64,000 nucleotides of DNA, taken from Erythrobacter sp. (GTDB lineage Bacteria; Pseudomonadota; Alphaproteobacteria; Sphingomonadales; Sphingomonadaceae). Positions 8,544 to 18,837 of the stretch are shown here, one piece after another. The stretch spans positions 1 to 64,000 of the forward strand of contig JAMNXO010000004.1 in the NCBI GenBank assembly GCA_023653115.1. Direction: 5' to 3'. Position 1 is the first letter of the stretch, and every line of letters begins with the position of its first letter. The position numbers were made by a program, and so were the translations under genes. Under the pieces are notes generated by a model, which did no database searches, was not told where the DNA came from, and was given only the letters and a program-made list of their open reading frames with translations.

Positions 8544-9785
8544 TCAGAGCATGAAAGGCTGTAGCGCCATTATCGCATATGATCGAAATTCATCCTTCGA
8601 TGAACCCTCATAGGTCACACGGCGGCCGATCCCGCGGATGATCGCTGAAAACGCAGCAACCAGCGCCGCCGGCGGCACGAGACCGCCCAGCATCTGCTGC
8701 AACGCCCATGTCCCGCTCGGATCATCCATCGAACGGATCAGGCCGCGCAGGGCAGCATATTCGGGGCCGTTATAGATCGCGCATTCGATCTCGTCATAGG
8801 CGTGCAGAACCGGCTGTTGCCCGCCGAGAATGGCATCGAGCAGGTGGCCAAGCATCACATCGGGTGGGAAGCTTTGCGCCAGCAGTGCAGCCTGATCGCC
8901 GCCCAGCGCCTCGCGCTGGTAGAGGCTGTGTAGTGCCGCGTGGAGCAAACCGCTCTTGGTGCCGAAGACATGGATTACCTTGCCCAGCGTCACTCCGGCC
9001 GCGGCCGCGACGGCGCGGAAAGTCACCCCGGCATAGCCCTGTTCGGCCAGCAGCAACCCCGCAGTGGCGGCCATCCGTGCCGCCAGTGCGCTGTCCGGCA
9101 CCGCGGGCGCATCATAGCACCGGCGGGCGAGGGCGCTGTGGACGGGGCGGACGCGGTCAGGCGCAAGGCGGCCCTCGCGCAGCCAGATAATCAGCGCGGC
9201 CACCGTCTCCTCGAGCAGCGCCCGGTCGAGCGCCGGATTCCACACCAGCAGATGCCGCGCCGTCTCCCCGGCAGCAAAGGCAGCCAGCGTTCCGGCCGCC
9301 TCGCCAAGGCCAATCAGGGCGGCAAGCCTGTGCCAAAAGCCGTCCCACGCTGCCTGCCATGCGGCATTGGGGGCATGGCGCCAGGCCATCGCAAGGCGGC
9401 GCTGGCCCTGCGTCCAGTCTGCGATCACCGTCGCAATCACCGAAGCCTGCAGCGCTGCCGGCAGTGGCTCCTCGGCGAGCGCGGCGAGCGTGGTGATCTG
9501 CTGCGCCATCCAGTCCTGCGCCGCCGCGAGAGCCACCTCCGAGGTGCTGACATACAAGTGTTCCATATCACCGAAGTGATAGTGGATCGCTGATTGTGCT
9601 GCCCCGGCCCTCTGAACCAGCGCACGCACCGAGGTCTCGTCAGCCGGGGCTTCCGCCCAAACCGCCAGTAATGCGTCAATCAAGCGACTCTTTGTCGATT
9701 TTCCGACAGTTTCTTGATCATCATGTGATGTGTCTATGACAATAACTCGGCCAGCATTCATGGATTTCCTCGCATTTTCCTGCAC
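8544..9785 (-). CDS. Tandem (two-domain) TetR family regulator, 413 aa
   Basis: Two separate TetR HTH segments: TSVRALVQRAGAAQSAIHYHFGDMEHLY and VTFRAVAAAAGVTLGKVIHVFGTKSGLLHAA. Confidence 0.8.
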   Translation of the reverse strand: MQENARKSMNAGRVIVIDTSHDDQETVGKSTKSRLIDALLAVWAEAPADETSVRALVQRAGAAQSAIHYHFGDMEHLYVSTSEVALAAAQDWMAQQITTLAALAEEPLPAALQASVIATVIADWTQGQRRLAMAWRHAPNAAWQAAWDGFWHRLAALIGLGEAAGTLAAFAAGETARHLLVWNPALDRALLEETVAALIIWLREGRLAPDRVRPVHSALARRCYDAPAVPDSALAARMAATAGLLLAEQGYAGVTFRAVAAAAGVTLGKVIHVFGTKSGLLHAALHSLYQREALGGDQAALLAQSFPPDVMLGHLLDAILGGQQPVLHAYDEIECAIYNGPEYAALRGLIRSMDDPSGTWALQQMLGGLVPPAALVAAFSAIIRGIGRRVTYEGSSKDEFRSYAIMALQPFML

Positions 9786-9869
9786 GGACGAGCGCTTTTG
9801 TCACTGTAATCTACCTTACTTACAAGCGTTCTAGTCCAGCCCCGAATCGAAGCAACAGGGGTACCGCCG

Positions 9870-12470
9870 ATGTCTTATGCCACCAAGTCTTTCCGCGTCG
9901 CGCTGCTGAGCTCAGGTGCGCTCGGCGCGCTGTTCCTGGCGCTGCCCGCCGCCGCGCAGGACGGTGCCGCTACCGGGGTGGATGCCGCGGCAGCAGGCGA
10001 GGCTAGCAACGTCATCATCGTCACCGGCTCGATCCGCGATTCGCTTGAGAACGCGACCGCGACCAAGCGCGCCGCGCTCAACGTCACCGACGTCGCCACC
10101 GCGGACTCGGTGGGCCGATTCCCGGACGAAAACATCGCTGCCGCACTCGCGCGCTTGCCGGGCGTGGCGGTGCAGCTCGACCAGGGCCAGGCGCGCTACA
10201 TCCAGGTGCGCGGCGCGCCCAATCGCTGGACCTCGGTGAGCATCGATGGCCTGCCGCAAACCGGCACCGACGAAGGCGGCGGCGAGCGCGCCTTCCGCTT
10301 TGACGCGGTGCCGGCGGTGCTGCTGCAGCAGTTGGTAGTGAACAAGTCGCTCACCCCGGACATCACCGCCGAGGCGATCACCGCGCTGGTCGACCTGCAG
10401 ACCTTCTCGCCGCTCGATGACGGCAAGACCGGCTTCAGCGTGACCGGTGATGCGGGCTATGGCTTCATGGACCTCGGCAGCGGCCAACAGCGGCAGGGAT
10501 CGCTGCGCCTGTCGTGGACCAATGACCGGATCGGCTTCGCCATCGGTGGATCGCATTATCTGCGCGAGCAGGTCACCGACAACCGCGAGGCCGGTTACGA
10601 CGCCAACGGCATTCCGATCGATATCGACATCCGCAATTACGAACTCACCCGTGAAAACAACGGCCTGTTCGGTGCCTTCGAAGTGCGCGCAAGCGAGGAC
10701 CTGAAGTTCTTCGTCAACGGCATCTTCACCGAGTTCCGCGACCGCGAGGAACGCCACGCTTACGAGATCGAAATCGGTGAAGCCGCCGCGCGCGGCACCC
10801 GAGGCTTACTGACCGGCAGCCTGGACAATGTCTCGATCACGACCAACTACAATGACGGGCTCTATCTCAATCAGAACTACATCGGTTCGGCTGGGTTCGA
10901 TTACGACACGGCGGAAGGCGGCATTAAGGGCATTGTCGGCTATACCCGCACTGAAAATACCACCGATCTGCCGCTGATCCAGTCGTCGATTCGCGGGATC
11001 AGCGTCGATTATGATCGCTCGGCCGATCCGCGCTTCCCCACGGTGCGGCTGTTCCGCACCGTCAACACCGGCGGCGTGTTCTCGCGCGGGGCCGAGCTGA
11101 CGTCGATCCCGATCACCGAACAGAACCTGCCGCGCACCGTGTTGATTCCGATTGTGCAGGGCGTGACGTCCGAGGCGTGGTCGGGCAAGCTCGATGCGTG
11201 GAAGCAATTGGACGATCTCAAGATCAGCGCCGGGCTTTATGCCACCACCCGCGACATCGTTGGCAACAACATCGGCATCGGCGGTGTGGTGCCGCTGGCG
11301 GCGACGGGGTTCAACCCCAACGGCTTCGCCACCGACCGGCCTTGGGACACTCAGTTCCCGCTCGGCGTGGGGATCAACTATGTCGATACCCGCGCGATGA
11401 ACCGCGAATTGCAGGCCGCGCTTGGCCGCGCCGGGATCAATCCGGCAAACTTCGTACTGCCAACATCATTCTATGATCAGCAGGAACGCATCATCGCCGG
11501 TTACGCAATGGCCCAGTGGGATGCCGGGCCGCTGCAACTGGTCGCGGGTGTGCGCGCCGAGCAATACGAGATCGACAATGCCGGCACCGTGCTGGTCGGC
11601 GCGGTGCAGACACCGCTGGCCGTGGAGCAGGACTTCTTCGACCTCTTCCCGAGCCTGAACATCCGTTTTGAGGCCAGCGATAATGTCGTGCTGCGCTTTG
11701 GCGGTCAGCGCGGGGTCTCGCGCCCCGCCTATGCCGCGATCCGCGTCGGTGCCTCGATCAGCGACACGGCGGCCACCATCAATGGCGGCAACCCCTTCCT
11801 CACCCCCGAATATACCTGGGGTGTGGACGCGGCGATCGAATACTACTTCGCCAGCAACGGCATCGCCTCGATCAGCGGCTTCCATCGTTGGGTCGAGGAT
11901 GTGCTCTACCAGAGCCAGCAACGGGTCGGCTCGGACCTTTACGACAGTGGCCTGATCGACCGGTCGAACTACCTGCTGGGTTCAACCTTCAACGGCGAGG
12001 AAGGCACGCTTTACGGGGTCGAGTTCAACGTCGAGACGCAGTTCGATTTCCTTCCTGGCGCGCTGGCCGGCCTCGGGGTGCAGGGCAACCTGACGCTGCT
12101 GGGGGGCGATTTCGAGGCGCGCAATGCTGCCGGGCAGCTGCAAACTTTCGCCTTTCAGGGCCTGTCGGACACGGTGATGAACGCCTCGGTGTTCTATGAA
12201 TATGCCGGGTTGAGCCTGCGGGTTGCCTATCAGAAGCGCACAGACTTCCTCGACACCATTGGAGGCCTGGGTTCGGGTGAGTTCCGGCAGGGCTTCGAAA
12301 ACCTCGATGTCACAGCCCGCTATGCGCTGACGCCCAACATCACTCTGTTCGCGGATCTCGCCAATCTGACCGACGAGACCTATGTCGCCTACGAAGGCAT
12401 GCCGGCCACTCCGTCCGAGGTGGAGCGCATTGGCGAGCGTTACCTGTTCGGCGTGCGCTTCAACTTCTGA
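9870..12470 (+). CDS. TonB-dependent receptor
   Basis: Signal peptide, plug domain (DENIAAALARLPGVAVQ...YIQVRGAPNRWTSVSIDGLPQ), C-terminal ...ERYLFGVRFNF. Confidence 0.9.
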   Translation: MSYATKSFRVALLSSGALGALFLALPAAAQDGAATGVDAAAAGEASNVIIVTGSIRDSLENATATKRAALNVTDVATADSVGRFPDENIAAALARLPGVAVQLDQGQARYIQVRGAPNRWTSVSIDGLPQTGTDEGGGERAFRFDAVPAVLLQQLVVNKSLTPDITAEAITALVDLQTFSPLDDGKTGFSVTGDAGYGFMDLGSGQQRQGSLRLSWTNDRIGFAIGGSHYLREQVTDNREAGYDANGIPIDIDIRNYELTRENNGLFGAFEVRASEDLKFFVNGIFTEFRDREERHAYEIEIGEAAARGTRGLLTGSLDNVSITTNYNDGLYLNQNYIGSAGFDYDTAEGGIKGIVGYTRTENTTDLPLIQSSIRGISVDYDRSADPRFPTVRLFRTVNTGGVFSRGAELTSIPITEQNLPRTVLIPIVQGVTSEAWSGKLDAWKQLDDLKISAGLYATTRDIVGNNIGIGGVVPLAATGFNPNGFATDRPWDTQFPLGVGINYVDTRAMNRELQAALGRAGINPANFVLPTSFYDQQERIIAGYAMAQWDAGPLQLVAGVRAEQYEIDNAGTVLVGAVQTPLAVEQDFFDLFPSLNIRFEASDNVVLRFGGQRGVSRPAYAAIRVGASISDTAATINGGNPFLTPEYTWGVDAAIEYYFASNGIASISGFHRWVEDVLYQSQQRVGSDLYDSGLIDRSNYLLGSTFNGEEGTLYGVEFNVETQFDFLPGALAGLGVQGNLTLLGGDFEARNAAGQLQTFAFQGLSDTVMNASVFYEYAGLSLRVAYQKRTDFLDTIGGLGSGEFRQGFENLDVTARYALTPNITLFADLANLTDETYVAYEGMPATPSEVERIGERYLFGVRFNF

Positions 12471-12490
12471 CCAATTCAAGGGGATCTGCC

Positions 12491-13489
12491 ATGCGTCACC
12501 ACCTTACCGCCCTGCTCGCCGCGACTGCGCTGGGCCTTGCCCCGACCGCCGCAGCGGCGCGCAACATCGTCCTGACCAACGACGATGGTCTGACCAGCAA
12601 CCTCGTGGCGCTTTACGAAGCGCTGAAGGCAGCCGGGCATGATGTGGTGGTATCGGTCCCGTGCGTGAACCAGAGCGGGCAGGGCGCTGCACTTGGCATC
12701 GCCCGGCCGGTCGCGCCGATCAAGACGCCCTGCCTTAATGATGCGGCACAGGCCGGCGATCCGGGGGCAGGGCCGATGACCCGCGCAGGTCTGCCTGCGG
12801 GCGACTTCTACTATGTCGATGGCACTCCGGTGGCGGCGCTGCTCCACGGGCTTGAAGTGGTCGGGAAGGCGCGCTGGGGCAAGGCCCCCGATCTGGTGCT
12901 GTCCGGCCCCAATGAAGGGCAAAATGTCGGCGCGATCATTCTCTCCTCGGGCACGGTGAGCGCGGCGCAGTATGCCGCAGTCACCGGCATTCCCGCCATC
13001 GCCCTGAGCGCTGGCTCCGATAGCGAGGCGGCAAGCCTCGACAATCCGGTGTCGGACGCGGTCGCGGGCCGGACGGTTGAGCTTATCACCCATCTCGAAG
13101 CGCGCGCTGGTGCGGGAGCGCTGCTTCCGGCCGGGCTTGCACTCAACGTCAACTTTCCTGACCAACCGGCCGGAGCGCGCTGGCAGCTGGCCGAGATTGG
13201 CACCTACAATGCCTATCAGGTCGGCTTCACCACCGACATGGCAGCCAGCGCCTCGCCGATCATGCAGATGATGGCGAAATCGCGCGGTATGGAAATCCCC
13301 GCGCTTCCAGGCGTCTCCTTCGACTTCAATACCGATGCGCCCGCGCCTGATCAGATGGACGATGAAAGCGTGGTCTATCGCAAGGCAATTGCGGTGAGTC
13401 CGATGCAGGCGGGCTACGCCTATCCGGCCGGCAACGCGGTTTTGAGCGCTGACGAACTCGCGGCGCTGCTGCCCGCGCAGGGCGAATAA
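12491..13489 (+). CDS. SurE-like 5'/3'-nucleotidase with N-terminal signal peptide
   Basis: IVLTNDDGLTSNLVALYEALKAAGHDVVVSVPCVNQSGQGAAL, VLSGPNEGQNVG; signal peptide MRHHLTALLAATALGLAPTAAAA. Confidence 0.8.
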   Translation: MRHHLTALLAATALGLAPTAAAARNIVLTNDDGLTSNLVALYEALKAAGHDVVVSVPCVNQSGQGAALGIARPVAPIKTPCLNDAAQAGDPGAGPMTRAGLPAGDFYYVDGTPVAALLHGLEVVGKARWGKAPDLVLSGPNEGQNVGAIILSSGTVSAAQYAAVTGIPAIALSAGSDSEAASLDNPVSDAVAGRTVELITHLEARAGAGALLPAGLALNVNFPDQPAGARWQLAEIGTYNAYQVGFTTDMAASASPIMQMMAKSRGMEIPALPGVSFDFNTDAPAPDQMDDESVVYRKAIAVSPMQAGYAYPAGNAVLSADELAALLPAQGE

Positions 13490-13657
13490 ACATCGAGAAC
13501 CTGACCACGCCTGTGTGAGTATGCGTCTGCCCCGATTCAAGACAACCCTTCCGCGCCCAACACAAACAGCTTGCGGTAGATGCCCGTTAAGTTAACATCT
13601 CCATGTTCTTGCCAGCAAAAACCTTCGCAGCCGCCCCCGCGAGTTAAGGACGTTCCC

Positions 13658-14773
13658 TTGGCCGAAAGCGAGCAGACCCAGTTTGTAACGCGAGCCGATG
13701 CGGTCAACCATATCAAGGGGGATCGCTTGCATTGCCTTGAACTGCTGAACGGTGGCGAGGTCGAGAGCCGGCATATCGTTGGCCCGCTCGGGCTTAAGGT
13801 TGGTCGGACGGCCCCGGCCGATGTCGTGCTTGCCGATACCGAGGTGTCGCGTTCGCATTGCCTGATCGCATTGAAAGGCGAAGATCTTTACGTCTCGGAT
13901 CTCAACTCCACTAACGGCACCTTCATCGATGGCACGAGGGTAAGCAGCGTAGTGCCACTTCCTGTCGGTTCGATCCTGCAGGTCGGTAATCGCGCCTTCA
14001 AGCACGAGTGGCGCACGCGTGCGGAGATTGCCCACCTCAACGAGTCCGATCACGAACTTGAGAAGGCCGCATCCTACGTCAGGGCCCTGCTGCCGCCAAA
14101 AATTGCCGAAGGCCCGATCAAGGTCGACTGGATCTACAAACCCTCGGCCAAGCTCGGCGGAGATGCCTTCGGGATCGGACAGCTGGGCGAGAACCTTTAC
14201 GTCGCCTATCTGGTCGATGTTGCAGGGCACGGCACGGGCGCGGCAATGCACGCGGTCGCGATCATGAACCAGCTGCGCCAACGGTCTCTGCCCAATACCG
14301 AGATGGCCCGGCCCGAACTGGTTCTCAGCACCCTGAACGAACTGTTCCAGATGGAAGATCACGCCGGGCTCTATTTCACCATCTGGTACGGGGTTTATGA
14401 TGCTCGAACGCGCCGGCTGGAATTTGCCAGCGGTGGCCATCACCCCGCCTATCTTGTTCCTGCCGACCGTTCCGAGGCGATTCCGCTGCACACCCGCAAT
14501 CCGATCATTGGAGCCATGCCGGCGATGATGTTCCGTCAGGGCGGCATCACCGTGCCCCAAGGGGCGTCGATCTATCTGTTCAGCGATGGCGTGTTCGAAA
14601 TCATCGACACCGACGAGAGGCAATGGGACATCACGGACTTGATCGAACTGATCGTCGATCCGAGCGCCTCGGGCAAGGACGAGCCGCAGCGGCTCTACGA
14701 CACCGTATGCCAGCGCGCCGAGCCGAGCACGATGGACGACGATTTTTCGCTGATGATCGTAACATTCGAATAG
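13658..14773 (+). CDS. FHA domain plus SpoIIE/PP2C-type serine phosphatase
   Basis: FHA KVGRTAPADVVLADTEVSRSHCLI...DLNSTNGTFIDG; phosphatase LGGDAFGIGQLGENLYVAYLVDVAGHGTGAAMHAVAI. TTG start with aagga 7 nt upstream; ORF opens at 13580. Confidence 0.8.
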   Translation: MAESEQTQFVTRADAVNHIKGDRLHCLELLNGGEVESRHIVGPLGLKVGRTAPADVVLADTEVSRSHCLIALKGEDLYVSDLNSTNGTFIDGTRVSSVVPLPVGSILQVGNRAFKHEWRTRAEIAHLNESDHELEKAASYVRALLPPKIAEGPIKVDWIYKPSAKLGGDAFGIGQLGENLYVAYLVDVAGHGTGAAMHAVAIMNQLRQRSLPNTEMARPELVLSTLNELFQMEDHAGLYFTIWYGVYDARTRRLEFASGGHHPAYLVPADRSEAIPLHTRNPIIGAMPAMMFRQGGITVPQGASIYLFSDGVFEIIDTDERQWDITDLIELIVDPSASGKDEPQRLYDTVCQRAEPSTMDDDFSLMIVTFE

Positions 14774-14791
14774 CGTGTCGAAGGGGGCAAA

Positions 14792-15130
14792 ATGACTTTG
14801 GTGATCACGGATCTATCGGGCGTAACCAAGGCGGAACTGTCGGGGCGGCTCGATACCGCAAACGTCAACGAGCTTGAGCTGAAGTTTTCTGCCGGGGTCA
14901 TGCCCAAATCCCAGCCGACAATTGTCGATCTCACGCAAGTGACGTTCATCGCTTCGCTCGGCATCAGAATGCTGCTGACTGCCGCGCGTGGCCTTAGCCG
15001 GAGAGGCGCTAAGCTCGTTATGTTCGGCGCTAATCCAGCGGTCATTGAGATCTTCGAAATGAGCGCGCTTTCGGACATCATCCCGGTCGTCCCGACCGAA
15101 GCGGATGCCATCGCGGCGGTCAGCGGCTGA
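14792..15130 (+). CDS. STAS domain anti-sigma factor antagonist
   Basis: STAS-like ...PTIVDLTQVTFIASLGIRMLLTAARGL, 112 aa. Confidence 0.85.
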   Translation: MTLVITDLSGVTKAELSGRLDTANVNELELKFSAGVMPKSQPTIVDLTQVTFIASLGIRMLLTAARGLSRRGAKLVMFGANPAVIEIFEMSALSDIIPVVPTEADAIAAVSG

Positions 15131-15163
15131 CGACAGGCCCCGCGCGATTCAGGCGAACCGCTC

Positions 15164-15568
15164 ATGGACAAGGGAATTTCTCTGGAGCTGCCCAAAGCGC
15201 TGACCTCCGTCGAGGAAGGGCGGCTTGCGGTGTTGGCCTATCTCGAACCCTTCGGGGTTGCCAGCGCTGTCATCAACCGGCTCGAGGTGGTCCTCGAGGA
15301 ACTGGTGAGCAATGTTGTGCGTCACGCGCAGGATGCGACCCACGTCCGACTTTCGGCCGCAATGTTCGAGAACGGGGTGTGTCTGTGCGTGGAGGATGAC
15401 GGGGCCGCCTTTGACCCGCTCGCCTCCGCAGGGCCGCAGCCTTTCGACACGCTGGAAGACGCGCATATCGGGGGCCTCGGCATCCCGCTGGTGAAGCGGC
15501 TGTCGCGATCACTCGCTTACGAGCGGGCCGGTAACGTCAACCTTGTGCGTGCGGTGATTGCGACGTGA
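15164..15568 (+). CDS. RsbW-like ATP-binding anti-sigma regulatory factor (HATPase_c)
   Basis: VVLEELVSNVVRHAQ..VCLCVEDDGAAFDP..GGLGIPLVKRL. Confidence 0.85.
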   Translation: MDKGISLELPKALTSVEEGRLAVLAYLEPFGVASAVINRLEVVLEELVSNVVRHAQDATHVRLSAAMFENGVCLCVEDDGAAFDPLASAGPQPFDTLEDAHIGGLGIPLVKRLSRSLAYERAGNVNLVRAVIAT

Positions 15569-15593
15569 TGTCGTGAGGCGGCAGCGCCGCCGG

Positions 15594-17951
15594 TCACTTG
15601 AGCGAGGCCTTCGAATCCGCCAGCATGGTATTCAGATAGCCCAGCGTCTGGCGTGCCTTTGCGACTGACTGCCGCGCCTCCGCGTCCGACCTGATGCCCT
15701 TCATCGACCGCGACAGCGTATCGAGATAGGTCTGATAACTCTTTGCCGACTGGGCGTTTTGCTGCCTGATGCGGAACTTCTCCTGCTCATCCTCGGCGGC
15801 GTTGGCATCGGGGCGCGAGCGATCGCCCAGACGGATGACGTCGCGCGCCACACCGTTGGCCTTTTTGACGACCGACGCAAATTCCCTGAGCGTCGCAGCA
15901 GACACTGCCGCTTCCGGTGCGGCACCCTTGGCAGAATCCGCTGGCACAGCCTGCTCCAGCACCGGTGCACCTGCGGAAGGCTTGGGCACAGCTTGCTGCG
16001 TCTGCGCTGCATCCGACGCGCCAGCCTTCGGTTGAAGATCGCTACCGGCCGGCCCGGCGCGATAGGCTTCTGCCAGCTTCGCGGCATAGGCCCGCGCATC
16101 GGCAAGGGCGTTTCGGGCCAGCACGAGCGCTTCGCTCCCGGTCGCGGCCTGCCCGATCGCAGTCATTGCGCTTTCCACCCCGCTGCGCCGCTGCTGCAGG
16201 GCTGCGGCGATTCGACGCTGACCTGCACTCGCGCCCCGGGCCGCTTCGGTTCGCCGCGGATCGGTCCATGGTATCTGCCGGCTTGCCCGCCGCGCCTTTG
16301 CCGCGACATCGGCGGCCGTGGCTTTGGTGAAAGCGAGGAGCGCCGGTTTGGCGACCGCATCGATCTCCGCCTGCGCAGCCGCAGCTGTGCCGGAACCCGC
16401 TTCGAGAGCCGTGATCCGCCTCGCAGCCGCAGCCAAGGGATCGGAGGCGCTCGCAGGCAGGCCCGCACGCTTCGCCTCCTCGGCGAGGCTTCCTATCGCG
16501 CTGCCGAGCGCGGCCGCCTCGGGGGGCTGATCCGACGGCGTGGTTGGGAAGAGGCTATCCGCCGCGGCGGCTGCTTCCTGCGGTGTTGTGGAGGTCGATG
16601 ACGCTGGGGCGCTGCTCATCACATACCAGGTGCCGCCCGCGAGCACTATGGCGACAGCGGCCATGCCGGCATAAATCATGGGGGAGCCGGTCTTCGGCTT
16701 GGCCGCAGAACCGGACGCCTCATTGCCCGTCTTGGGAGACGCAGAGACCGCGGATGGGGGAGTAACCGGCGAAGAACTGTCCGCGCCTTGCGCTGCATCC
16801 TTCGCGTTGCCGTCATTGTTCTCCGGCACCGCGTCCGGTAGTGGTCCGGCAATCGGCTTCTTGGCTCTGGTGTTCATGCCCGCAAGCGTGAATTCGGCCT
16901 CGCTCGGGCTATCCGGTACTGCGGTTTCAATCCGCGCCCCGGTCTCAAAGCCTGGAGGGGGAGGCGCAACAGGCACAATCCGTTCGGACGATGCCGCGAA
17001 GCTGCCGATCCTTGTTTTGTCGTCCTCGTCGTCATCCCGAACTTGGGTCGTTTCGGCGGCACCGTCGGGCCGGTCAAACAGGGCGAGCCATTCCGAGATC
17101 GATCGCGGGCGTTCATCGGGCCGGATCGCCATGGCCGCGTCCACCGCAGCGAGGAACGACCTGCTGAACCCCGGCCAGTCACCCTCGCTCAGCGGCTTGC
17201 TGGCACTGCCGTGCAGCCGTTCGAGGACTTCGGCCGGCTTTTCCCCGGCAACGCATTCGTAGAGAACCACGCCGAGCGCGTAGATGTCGGTCCACGGACC
17301 CTGCTCGTAGGTCTTCACATATTGTTCGATCGCGGCATAGGGCGGGGTGTGGAACGTCACCGAAGTGCTTGTCGCGTCTCCGGATTCGAACCGGGCCGAA
17401 CCGAAATCGATCAAGACCGGCCGGTTGTCATGCCCAACGAGAATGTTCGGCGGCTTGATGTCGCGGTGGAGCACGCCCACGCGGTGGGCCCGTTCGAGCC
17501 CTTCAGCGATCGGGCGGATCAGCGCTGAGAGACTCGCTTCGTTGAAGCGCCGGCCTTCCTTGAGAAGCCTGGAAAGCGAGACCCCATCCTCGAAATCCAT
17601 GACCATGTAAGCCGAGCCGTGAATCTCGAACAGGCTGCGGACGCTGACGATGTTCGGGTGCCGGGAGGGGGTGGACAGGTTCCAGAGAAGCTTGGCCTCT
17701 TCGACGAACTTCTTGAGGCCCAGCGCGTGGACTTCCTCCGCGTCAGAGTCGACCGGCACAATTGTCGCATCGTCCTGCCGTTCGCTGATCGCGCTCGGGA
17801 AATACTCCTTGATGGCGACCAGCTCGTCAAAATAGATCCCGCGCGCCTTGTAGACGATACCGAAACCGCCCACGCCAAGAACATCTTCGAGCCGCCATTC
17901 CCGCAGCACAGTACCCGGCGGGAGCGCCTTATTGCTGTAGACCTTGCTCAT
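15594..17951 (-). CDS. Serine/threonine protein kinase with TM segment and long Ala-rich C-terminal region
   Basis: WRLEDVLGVGGFGIVYKARG...VLHRDIKPPNILVGHDNRPVLIDFGSAR; start MSKVYSNK at 17951, ORF extends further upstream. Confidence 0.85.
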   Translation of the reverse strand: MSKVYSNKALPPGTVLREWRLEDVLGVGGFGIVYKARGIYFDELVAIKEYFPSAISERQDDATIVPVDSDAEEVHALGLKKFVEEAKLLWNLSTPSRHPNIVSVRSLFEIHGSAYMVMDFEDGVSLSRLLKEGRRFNEASLSALIRPIAEGLERAHRVGVLHRDIKPPNILVGHDNRPVLIDFGSARFESGDATSTSVTFHTPPYAAIEQYVKTYEQGPWTDIYALGVVLYECVAGEKPAEVLERLHGSASKPLSEGDWPGFSRSFLAAVDAAMAIRPDERPRSISEWLALFDRPDGAAETTQVRDDDEDDKTRIGSFAASSERIVPVAPPPPGFETGARIETAVPDSPSEAEFTLAGMNTRAKKPIAGPLPDAVPENNDGNAKDAAQGADSSSPVTPPSAVSASPKTGNEASGSAAKPKTGSPMIYAGMAAVAIVLAGGTWYVMSSAPASSTSTTPQEAAAAADSLFPTTPSDQPPEAAALGSAIGSLAEEAKRAGLPASASDPLAAAARRITALEAGSGTAAAAQAEIDAVAKPALLAFTKATAADVAAKARRASRQIPWTDPRRTEAARGASAGQRRIAAALQQRRSGVESAMTAIGQAATGSEALVLARNALADARAYAAKLAEAYRAGPAGSDLQPKAGASDAAQTQQAVPKPSAGAPVLEQAVPADSAKGAAPEAAVSAATLREFASVVKKANGVARDVIRLGDRSRPDANAAEDEQEKFRIRQQNAQSAKSYQTYLDTLSRSMKGIRSDAEARQSVAKARQTLGYLNTMLADSKASLK

Positions 17952-18042
17952 TGCTTGGAGACCACCAGAAGGGTAACATTTGTAAACTAATTTTGCACGG
18001 CATGCGGATACTTGCCAGTAAAATCCGAGAGCCGCTACGGGA

Positions 18043-18768
18043 GTGTTCATGACGCCATTCGAGTGCACCTCACGCACGCACGTGGGGCACAAGCGCAAGC
18101 TGAACGAGGATGCGCTGCTGTGCTCTCCGGCTGATCGCATCTGGGTGGTCGCCGACGGGATGGGCGGCCATGAGGCCGGCGAGGTCGCGAGCCAAATGGT
18201 CATCGCAGAGCTGGCCGGGCTAACGCCGGCTGACAGCCTGACGATGCGGGTCGGAAAGGCGATTGGCGCGCTCGAAGCCGTGAACGCCGCACTGATCGAG
18301 TTGGCGCTGTCGATAGGCAAGGACAGAACGATCGGATCGACGGTCGTCGGCCTGATCACTGAGGGTTCCGAACTCGGCTGTTTCTGGGCCGGAGACAGCC
18401 GCGCCCTGCGCTTGCGAGGCGGCGAAGTTACGCAGATCACGCGCGATCACAGCCTTGTGCAAGAGCTCGTCGAGGCGGGAATGCTCGAGGCCGAACGGGC
18501 CGACGATCATCCCAATGCCAACATCCTCACCCGTGCGGTCGGCGCGGCGAAATCGTTGCAGGTTGACCACGTCAGAGGCACTGTCTTGGCAGGCGATATC
18601 TATCTTCTGGCGAGCGACGGCCTCACCCGTCTCGTCAAGCCGGAAGAAATGGTCCCGATCTTGTCAGGTCCGGAGCTCGAAGAGGCGGCTGACCGGATGC
18701 TGGATCTCGCCCTCTCCCGGGGTGCGTCCGATAACGTATCCTTCGTGATTGTCCGGTTCGTCTCTTAG
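18043..18768 (+). CDS. PP2C family protein-serine/threonine phosphatase
   Basis: GHKRKLNEDALLCSPADRIWVVADGMGGHEAGEVAS...ASDGLTRLV...GASDNVSFVIV. Confidence 0.9.
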   Translation: MFMTPFECTSRTHVGHKRKLNEDALLCSPADRIWVVADGMGGHEAGEVASQMVIAELAGLTPADSLTMRVGKAIGALEAVNAALIELALSIGKDRTIGSTVVGLITEGSELGCFWAGDSRALRLRGGEVTQITRDHSLVQELVEAGMLEAERADDHPNANILTRAVGAAKSLQVDHVRGTVLAGDIYLLASDGLTRLVKPEEMVPILSGPELEEAADRMLDLALSRGASDNVSFVIVRFVS

Positions 18769-18837
18769 TCCCGGCGCTGACCCGGCGGAATTCGGATTTG
18801 CGAAGGGTAAGCGTTGGTTACTGCGCCAGATTTTCCC

